This document shows, piece after piece, positions 32,247 through 40,325 of a stretch of 64,000 nt of DNA. Each line of letters begins with the position of its first letter. Within the stretch, counting starts at the first letter, position 1. Source of the stretch: Saitoella complicata NRRL Y-17804 (Eukaryota > Ascomycota > Saitoellomycetes > Saitoellales > Saitoellaceae); assembly GCF_001661265.1 (NCBI RefSeq), contig NW_017566992.1:1410892-1474891 (forward strand), in the 5' to 3' direction. The translations under genes were made by a program, and so were the position numbers. The notes below the pieces were generated by a model. The model searched no databases, was not told the DNA's origin, and worked only from the letters and a program-made list of their open reading frames with translations.

Positions 32247-35200
32247 CAGGCTCCCTAAACTCCAAGGAACCGCGACCACTAAAACACCAACCAACAAACC
32301 ATTGTAAGGTCTAGGAAGCCCAGAAAGATCTCAAAATGCTCGGTGAAGTCACTACCGATGCAGAGGGACGCAATATTATCCTCCATTGGAAGGATGGGAA
32401 AGACCCGCACCAACTAGCTGACCTGGGAAAGAAGTCAGTGACTACAATTTACTGAACTGTCAAGAGATACGAAGCGGAAGGTACGCAGAAATGTCTGGGC
32501 AACCAGACCTGTGGTCGTAAGCCAGCAATGGATGCGTTTCTCGGAAAGGTTAGTCTTTTCTGTTGTCGATACAGCTAAACTGACAAATTTGCCAAGGTAC
32601 AAGAACCTGTACAATCTGAATCCGACGCTCTACCAGGATGATTGTGTAGACTATGTCAACTACTACCACGCTACAAACATCAAGCGCTGGAACATCTCGA
32701 CATTTCTCAAGCAGATCGGGTACACTCAAAAACAAGTCTCTGTTGAAGCTGCCCAGCGCAATCACCAGTTACGCCCCTACCATGCGGTCGAAATTAACCC
32801 TTCACTACCGGAACACAGATTATGCAGGGGAAAGTCGACGTCAAGAAACAACGTCCAAGCAAGAAATCTTCATTGTAGCAATGTTCAGTAACCAATGCCC
32901 AGCTTATCTCCTCTCATCTATCACTCCATCCGTCGAGCGGCGATCATATCCCCCAGAGTACCTCTGTCAACGATGTACTTCTTGTTTCCGCAAACCAAAC
33001 CAGCGGCTGATCCACAAATCGTTGTGACATTGACCCATTCGGTCGGTCCAGGTCCCCCGTCAATGATAACCCCTTCAGGTCTCGTTTTATGTCGATGTGC
33101 AGTGACGTATGCCAATAGGAAGATCTTCCCCTGGAAGTCGGTTTGGAAGTAGAAGTGCATGATACCGTAAAATGCCTTATCCGCAAACTCAGGAGCTCGG
33201 CTCCACTGATTGGCATATCTGTCCACCTTTAGGATATATAAAAGACGAAGAAGTTACACCGTCCTGCGTCAGCAAGCAGCGTCACCGAGATCCTTGCCGA
33301 ATTGCGCATAATCGAACCAGCGGTCCTCTCGCATATGACTGAAGAATTTCCCCTCCCAGTGATCTGCCATGATGGGCACGCTGCCTTGATAGATCAAGTG
33401 CGTCATGTCGATTGGGAAGGAGCAGGGAAAGTCAATCGTATCCAGTTTGGCGAGGATGGGAAGTCTGTTGAGACCCCTCGCTTTTGCAAAGGCTGCATTC
33501 AGCTCTGCTCGTCGTGCATCTATCCGATGACGTGCATTCGTACGCATATAGAGTGTGTCTGGAGGCAGACCTATCAGAGGGGGGGTGTTTGAATCAGCCG
33601 GGTGTACATGGCCTTTTGGCGGCTCCAAGGGATAGTAGTATGTCGTCTTCTGGTTCGGACGAAAGGGGACTTCAATGATATGACAGAACCGACAAGGAGA
33701 GATCGCATTGTGCCCCTTAGTCCCCATAACAGTGCTGATAGCAGGTGTATCGCCAGTCACCATAACCAGATGACAGCGAAGGTCGAACTTATGTTCGTTG
33801 TAACTATCCCAGCTACGAACGGAGGTCTGCAGGTCTAGGGAGACTCGATTGAACTCCTCGATAAGGAGTTGAAGGAATGTATCAAGCATGAGAGGTCTGC
33901 GTTTTCCGGGAACAATGCCAAAGGGCATGAGATTGGTCTCTTTAACCTGCACAGCAGGGGGAAGGCTGAGGTTGAGCAGGATGAGCCGCCAGAATTCATT
34001 CCCTTTCTGCTAGTGAATCTGGAAACCATCCAATGTTAATTGCATGATGACCTCGCTTGAACTCTGCGCATAACCTCGAGCTTTCATATCATCCAGCAGA
34101 CTACCATCCAACACATCACAATATGTCTTATTCCCTGGGTTGACAGGTGCGGTGGGCTCAGCGAAGTGTGTCTAACATCGTTTTTGCCCCCTCTTAACCC
34201 TAATTGAAGAAAAAATGCGATGGATGAACGGCAGGCATGTGTACTTCGCCCGTAGCTTCACTTGCGCATCCCTCCTCATCTCTTGACAATCACGATTAGG
34301 ACACTAGTCCAAGTTGCTCTACTCGCCGGTGTATGCGAGGCAATTGTTGACACACCGGTCCAAGACCAAGGGTTTCATAGCCAACAGATTCTCAATGAAA
34401 GTCTTGGTCTGCTCAATACCGACGGCATTCACTTCATCCTCCGTTGGAATCTTCTTCTCCTGCTCCAGTATGCTAAGGTAGCGACGAACGAGTTCGAAGA
34501 TTGCTGTAATCGAGGCTTGGGGGAGACTGTGCTTGATCTGCAGCGGTAAAAGGTCTGTACAGGGTAACTTGCAACTTGTAGTTGTTCCAGAGATGATAGG
34601 GAAAACAGTCAATAAAGTCGTACGCATTGATAGCAAACACGGATTCACTGGTCGCGTAGGGGCCCAACAGTATCATTGTACTCGACCATTGTCGTATTCA
34701 TCATGATCCAAGTGTTGCTGGTCTGCTAGTTCAAAGAGGAGGCTGTCGAATCCATTTCCTACCACCTTGCACCCCAGACCTAAATTCTATCGAGCTCTGT
34801 TTCAGCATGATGAAAAGCTGGATGAAGAGGGACAACGAGCATGAGTTTGCTAGGTCAGACCCTGAAGTCTTCATACGCTGCTCAGTCGATTATATCAACT
34901 CTGATCGATTGAAAATACCAAATCTTTTTTACGAACTGTGGGTATGCGCCAACACAGGAGACACTTGATTGGTATTTGCGCAATCACACTCAGCTTCACG
35001 AGGCAGCGAAAGCAGCTTAACTTGGAATCATGTGGTAGTTTGTACAATATTTGTCAGGGTGTTCTCATACCAATACGAACATAACTATCTTTGAAGCTTT
35101 CCTACATACAACTGCCCCACTAGCCCTAACCCTAAGACCCTTTTGTAGAGTTGTAAGGTGTTTGGTGTTTTGGTCGTGTAGTGACTTAGGGGGTGCTTAG
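32247..35200 (+). mobile_element. Degenerate Tc1/mariner-type DNA transposon, split by another element
   Basis: Plus-strand transposase pieces lie at both ends. At 32336-32880 the N-terminal helix-turn-helix part is readable (VTTIY, TVKRYEAEGT, GNQTCGRKPAM, FLKQIGYTQKQVSVEAAQRN), with an in-frame stop and frame changes. At about 34665-34975 the C-terminal DDE part resumes: IIVLDHCRIHHDPSVAGLL, RIHFLPPCTPDLNSIELCFS. The ends carry imperfect terminal inverted repeats; AAAACACCAA at 32281-32290 is matched by its inverse at 35162-35171, within longer similar flanks. The middle of the transposase is displaced by the minus-strand Plavaka-like sequence. The element is dead in its present form. Confidence 0.75.
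32890..34655 (-). mobile_element. Plavaka/tnp2-like (CMC superfamily) DNA transposon remnant
   Basis: Minus-strand transposase fragments: near 34110-34000 CDVLDGSLLDDMK and QLTLDGFQ; 33269-33952 has FGIVPGKRRPLMLDTFLQ, GDTPAISTVMGTKGHN, CRFCHI and DFPCSFPIDMTHLIYQGSVP; 32921-33226 has FYFQTDFQGKIFLLAYV. This order (zinc-ribbon-like CRFC, FP-D-MHL, late receptor-like strand segment) is that of Plavaka-type transposases. Frames are interrupted in a few places. It lies inside, and antisense to, the Tc1/mariner remnant. I could not place its terminal repeats, so the limits are approximate. Confidence 0.65.
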
Positions 35201-35529
35201 GCGCGCTCTCGCAAGAAAACCTCACATGGCAGTATTGTCTGACTTTTCTTCGTTATCGGGGCCGGAGCGTAACCCGGGGTGCAGGCCGTTGCAGCCAATA
35301 AACAGCTGACGGTAAGGGACCTGCGAGCCTTCATCTTGAATAGTAAATAGTAAGCATCTAAAAGACTTTGATTATCTTCTTTTGATTCACTTGCTTCCAA
35401 TATTACCATCACAAGGTTGTGCTCGGTAGCTGCTGCACCGTCCCTCTCTCCTGCGCGGTAGCTGATTAGGCGTATTGCCCGGGTCGCGACGTCCGACCGC
35501 AATAGCATTCAATCCCAGACGGTGATAGA
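35201..35529. other. Intergenic region upstream of RXT3
   Basis: 329 bp between the outer inverted repeat of the Tc1-type element and the RXT3 start. It must contain the RXT3 promoter. I see no TATA box and no gene. Confidence 0.35.
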
Positions 35530-37909
35530 ATGGCAGAACAAGACCAAGCACCAACAGCTCCTCCGGCAGGCCTCGACTCCGTTGAGAGACCAGAACTTCT
35601 CAACCCGAACGCGGTCGCTGCGGAGAAAGACGCGAGCGCGATCAATGCGCCTGCCGCGGCCGCGGATATGAAGGACGGTCAATGTATGTCATGTGGTCTC
35701 TGCAATATCTTCTGAGAAGGCCAAGGGCTGATGTGTCTTTAATTCAGCTATGAATGCAGAATCGAACGCGGGGCGGCCGGCGGGTATTATGCCGTCGCCT
35801 AGGACTGTACATCGCCAAGGTCCGGCGGATGGGCATTCAGCCCCCACACAACACCCCGTCCATCCAACACCAACACCAGGACCAGAAAGACAGCATTCAA
35901 ACCCGAACGAAATGCAACACAGACCTCAACACCCCCCATCGCCTTCCCACACCCGCCTCCCCTCCCTCTCCGCAACCCCCGACCCAACACGCGCACCACC
36001 CCCCGGACCCGGACCCAACGATCAGCAGCGCCATGGAGGTGGTGGATTACCGAGCATCTCATCTATGCCATTTCCAGGACAGCCGCAAGGACAGTCCGCA
36101 CGACCGATGTCGATTATGGGCATGCTCGGCGCTGGAGGCGGTTCACAACATCAACACCTTGGGCAGCACCAACACCAACACCAGCATCCGGGACAACAGG
36201 GACCTATGCAAGGACCCCCCAAACGGAGTTTCGTGGACGAGGGACCGATGGGCGGATACGGGCGCGGTGGTCCTGGACACGTTACCTTCGATGCTTCTCG
36301 AGCAGGACCACCACCACCACCCCCAGGCTACGGCATGGGTCCCGCTCCCTCTACCGGCGGTATGTATGGCGGGCAGTATATGCACCAACAACATCAACAT
36401 CAACACCAGCATCAACACCAACACCAGCAATATCCTGGCCCACCGCCGCCGCCACCACCTCCGCAGCAAAGTCCGTATGGTGGGATGGGTGGTGGGATGC
36501 CAGGGCCAAGCCCATATGGGCCTCCGGTACCGCCGCCCCAGCAGCAGGGCCCGGGGGTGTATGGTGGGTACAGACCCACACAACCTCAGCAGACTCCCCT
36601 CCCCGGTCCCAGTCCCATGCCAGAGAAGCGAGCGCCGTCGCCGCCGAGGGTGCATGCACAACAGCCCATGAGTCAAGCCCCCGGTTCCGGCTCCTTGGGA
36701 ACGGCGCCGAATCCGACGTCCATCGGCGATGACGGACAAAAGAAGCATCATCACCACCATTACCAGCACCCGAGTAGTGCGGCGAGGCATCATCACCATC
36801 ACCATACGCCTACGGGGGCTGTTGTGCATCATCACCATCATCACCACACGCATCCGAGACCTGAGCCTAGCCTTAGCAGTCCGGTACAGGCTATTCCCCC
36901 TCTGTCAGCGTTTACGCATGCGCCGCCGAGGCCGCAGGTTATTGTGAGGAATGAGAGGGTGGTGAAGCACCTTGATGGCTTGCCGTCGCAATTCTTGGGC
37001 ACGCTGGTATATGAGTGGAAAGGTGACGGTCGCGCATTCCTCCCCAACCTACAGGGAAAGGAGAATTGTACACTTCAGGTGCGCATCGCGAAGAGGTATT
37101 TGCACAAGGACGGGGAGGGTGTCGTGAAGAGGTGTGTCTGGGGAACGGAAGTATACACCGACGACTCGGATTTGGTCGCGATGTTGGTCCACGCCGGCCG
37201 TATCTCCCTCGAGGACGGAGTGAAGAGGGATGTAGTTGTCACGCTGAGGGTTGCGCCGACGTTGGTGAGGTATGCCGGCTCTTTCCGGAATGGGATTAAG
37301 AGTAGGAGTTGGAAGGTCGAGCATGATGGTATGAGTGTCATGATTGAGGATGTACAGCACCTTCCCACCGGCGCGGCAGAAGGCGGCTTGAGAGGGAGGA
37401 AGAAGCGGATGAGGGAGTGGTGTACTATGCAGAAAGATGAGGAAAGTAAACGTGTTACGAGGACTTGGGGGACTGAGAAGGGGGTTAAGTTGGGAACTGG
37501 CGTGCTTCCGGAATTCTTGAAGCCGAAGCCGAGGGTTAGGGGGAGGGAAAGTAAGGATATTGAGGAGGAGGTTAAAGCGCGTGTTCAGGAATCTGAGCAA
37601 CGCATTGAGGAGGCTAGAGTCGAGCGTGAACGTGCACAGGAAGAAGCTTCTCATGCCCACGCTCATGACAACGATCATGATGCGGAGGGCGAGGATAATG
37701 AGGGTGGGTTGGAGAAGGATACGACGATGGAGGAGGGTGATACGCTTGATGCGATCGAGGAGATGGAGGGGGATGTTACGATTGAGATGGGAGAGGACGA
37801 GGGTCATGGAGGGTTTGGAGGGCATGGAGAGGTTCTTGAGGAGTTGAGGGAGAGGGGTGGGGTGCTTGATAGGGGGGTTATTGAGGGGGCGCAGGTTCAC
37901 GGGGTGTAG
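35530..37909 (+). CDS. RXT3: Rxt3, subunit of the Rpd3L histone deacetylase complex
   Basis: Two exons, 35530-35683 and 35748-37909 (64-bp intron), 771 residues. The Rxt3 core lies at about residues 440-640: LGTLVYEWKGDGRAFLPNL, VWGTEVYTDDSDLVAMLVHA and GRISLEDGVKRDVVVTLRV. In yeast Rxt3 belongs to the large Rpd3 deacetylase complex that represses transcription. The N-terminal half is Pro/Gln/His/Gly-rich and disordered, with HQ repeats (near residues 145 and 215-225) and three pure His runs of 5-7 residues (about residues 330-370). The C-terminal tail is an acidic coiled-coil-like region. Convergent with the SulP gene, 173 bp apart. Confidence 0.88.
36140..36860 (+). repeat. CAN-type microsatellite tracts encoding His/Gln runs in RXT3
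   Basis: Interrupted (CAACAC)n-like tracts at about 36148-36200 and 36382-36430 encode alternating Gln-His, and CATCACCAC tracts at about 36746-36850 encode His runs. They are in frame with RXT3 and also open a second overlapping frame that I regard as a by-product of the repeats. Confidence 0.8.
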
Positions 37910-38082
37910 GCGATCAGTAAAGGGGAGGGAAAGATTGTGTCGATTGAGGAAATCTGGGTAAAATGGTTAGGGGTTTGGACTGGCATCAAGTTTTGAATGT
38001 TAATCAGTATTATTTCTCACGTCTTCATGCATGTTTCGTCCCGTAGCGCCCAATGTATCCAAATCCATTCTAACATGCTAAA

Positions 38083-40158
38083 TCACACCTCCTCAACGCT
38101 GCCCGCACTCATCTCCCTCCCCCTATCAATCCTCCCTACAGCCCTCTCCACACTCTCACAAAACCTTCCACCCTCCCAACCGCCAAGCAAGCCGACAATA
38201 CCACTCCTCTCACACAACGACCAAACCTCCCCTCCGCTCCTCACCCTCGCAAACCACACTCTGGATCCACTTTTCTCGTACTCGGTTACTACTTCGAGGA
38301 GGATTTGGATTGCGGAGGTGTCGATGTGTGACATTGCCCCGAGATCGAAGATAATGTTTGCGTTGTGGTGCGGGGAGCGGGTCGGTTCGTGGGATGGATG
38401 TGCGTGGGGGTGGCCATATAATTCCAGCCTCCGGAGTCGATCGCGGAGTTGTCCGGTATTTGCGAAGGTCAATGGTTCTGGGACTTTGACGATCAAACAC
38501 CCCTCCACATCTTCGAGTTCGCAATCATCGTCCCTCGAATGCGCATCATTCTCAGCATTCGCGAATTGACCACTCGTCCCCCTCACCCGCCCCAAAATCT
38601 GGATCCGGGGAGATGTTGAATGCTTCACGACCAACACCAAACTCAAACCGACACCGACCGCGATACCCAACTCCAAACTCCAAAACACGCTCAAGAAGAA
38701 CGTGAGCGCGATGAAAGCTAAATCCCTCCACCCACCAACTCTCACAAAAAACGCGATTTCATCAGGTGCTTCGACACAGAGGCCCCAAGCCACGACAGAG
38801 ATGATCGCAGCGAGTACGCATTTAGGGAGATAGAAAAACATGGGCATCAAATACCTCGTCGAAAGCACCACCAAGATCGCGAGGATGACCCCGCACATCT
38901 GGGTGCGGGCTCCCGTCAACGCGTTTATCTTTGAGCGCCCATAACCGCCGAATGCGGGGAGAGTGCCGAACATCCCGCCCAAGACGTTTGCGGCGCCGAG
39001 GGCGACGAGTTCGCGGTTTGCGGAGACGGAGTAGTCGTATCGGGGACCCAGAGATTTCCCGGCGACGAGGGACTCGAAAAATCCGAGGGTTGCGCAGAGG
39101 AAGGACGTTGAGAGTACGGTACGGACGTGCTTGAAATTGTGTGCGCGGGGGGGGAAGGGATCGATTACGAGGTTCGATGACTTGACTTTTCCCAGGATGG
39201 AGACGCCTTGGGCATCCCAGTCGAAGTAGTCCGCGAGGAGGGAGAATGAGATAACGACCAGCAGGATCTCGGGGATGTAGACCATCCCTGGATACCGTGG
39301 TTGGAGCTTCGCCTTGATCACCCTCAACGTGACCAATATCGTAAACGCGGACAACGCGACGAGTGTAGTGAGGCGGTGCGCAGACCCAAGTGAACGCAAG
39401 ACGAAGAGTCCCTTCGCCAGTGTTGATTTATGGTGGATATCGGATTGTTCGGCCAGCATTGTCAAGCCTGTACAGATGAGTGATTGATCGATAATAATCA
39501 CCACCCCAACGGCGGAGATGAAACCCCGGAGGAGGGCACGAGAGAGTACACCATCGAGGAATCCGAACCGCATCACGCCCGCTGCCAACGTAATCGCTCC
39601 CGCAAGCCATGTGATAATCCCCGTCAACACAACCTTCTCATGCACCGTCGCATCATGCGGCAACTGCGTCCGAATCGCCTCCGCTACGAACAACGACAAC
39701 GCAGCCTCAGGCGAAACATTCAGCTGCCGACAACTCCCAAAGACAGCATACACCAACGGCGGAATAACACTCCCATACAAGCCATTCACAGCAGGGATCT
39801 TCGCAATCACGGTGGCGTAGGATAAACTCATCGGAACGCAAATCGAGGCCAAGGTTAGGCCCGCGACGAGATCACCCCAGAATAGGGAGAGGGAGTATGT
39901 TGGAGCCCATGAGATTACGGGGACGTAGTAGGAGGTTTTTCGGAGGGTAGGGTTTTGGAAGGTTGGGCGGCGGGGTGATTTTGGGGGGGTGTCTGTGCCG
40001 TTGTAGAGGAGTCGGGGGGTTGATTGGCCGGAGAGGAGAGGTGTCGTTGCTCGGGAACCGGGGGAGGGGGGTGGCATGAGGTGAATCGGACGAGTTGCGT
40101 CTCCTTCTGTTGCTGTCCTTCGACGCGGTACGAGTAGATCTTCTTTTGGTTTTGCCAT
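38083..40158 (-). CDS. SulP/SLC26-family anion transporter with STAS domain
   Basis: Single exon, 691 residues. After a cytoplasmic Pro/Arg-rich N-terminus the SulP membrane domain begins near residue 85 (VPVISWAPTYSLSLFWGDLVAG) with family marks SYATVIAKIPAVNGLYGSVI, GSCRQLNVSPEAALSL and GGYGRSKINALTGARTQM, about 12-14 spans. A STAS domain occupies about residues 545-680 (CLIVKVPEPLTFANTGQL, IIFDLGAMSHIDTSAIQIL). The family carries sulfate, bicarbonate, oxalate or other anions; the substrate here is not evident. It differs from classical fungal sulfate permeases in its shorter length and plain STAS. Confidence 0.9.
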   Translation of the reverse strand: MAKPKEDLLVPRRRTATEGDATRPIHLMPPPSPGSRATTPLLSGQSTPRLLYNGTDTPPKSPRRPTFQNPTLRKTSYYVPVISWAPTYSLSLFWGDLVAGLTLASICVPMSLSYATVIAKIPAVNGLYGSVIPPLVYAVFGSCRQLNVSPEAALSLFVAEAIRTQLPHDATVHEKVVLTGIITWLAGAITLAAGVMRFGFLDGVLSRALLRGFISAVGVVIIIDQSLICTGLTMLAEQSDIHHKSTLAKGLFVLRSLGSAHRLTTLVALSAFTILVTLRVIKAKLQPRYPGMVYIPEILLVVISFSLLADYFDWDAQGVSILGKVKSSNLVIDPFPPRAHNFKHVRTVLSTSFLCATLGFFESLVAGKSLGPRYDYSVSANRELVALGAANVLGGMFGTLPAFGGYGRSKINALTGARTQMCGVILAILVVLSTRYLMPMFFYLPKCVLAAIISVVAWGLCVEAPDEIAFFVRVGGWRDLAFIALTFFLSVFWSLELGIAVGVGLSLVLVVKHSTSPRIQILGRVRGTSGQFANAENDAHSRDDDCELEDVEGCLIVKVPEPLTFANTGQLRDRLRRLELYGHPHAHPSHEPTRSPHHNANIIFDLGAMSHIDTSAIQILLEVVTEYEKSGSRVWFARVRSGGEVWSLCERSGIVGLLGGWEGGRFCESVERAVGRIDRGREMSAGSVEEV

Positions 40159-40325
40159 GATTGTGATGGCCGTCGTTCGTCGTTGTCGGTGTTTTTGTTA
40201 CGCGACGGGATAACGAGCTCGCAACCGTCGCGATTGGCTTCGGTCTTGCACAAACTCGCATCGACCAACTTCCACCAAAAAAATCTCGATTTTATTTTAT
40301 GCCTCGATCTATAGCTATACCTTCC

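Noticed and set aside
34319-34676. Overlapping minus-strand frames of 67-109 codons as a separate gene
   Set aside because: They lie within the nested transposon region near the inner element's boundary and match no host family; most likely transposon-derived.
35124-35135. CCCTAACCCTAA, also at 43309-43320, as interstitial telomere
   Set aside because: Only two telomere-like units in each place; one is inside the Tc1-type element end, so simple coincidence or transposon-end sequence is more likely.
35754-36671. 305-codon frame overlapping RXT3 on the same strand
   Set aside because: Opened by the CAN microsatellites and C-rich composition; the RXT3 frame has conserved domain and splice support, this one has none.
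37049-37900. 283-codon frame antisense to RXT3
   Set aside because: Composition shadow of the charged RXT3 C-terminus; no recognised motif.
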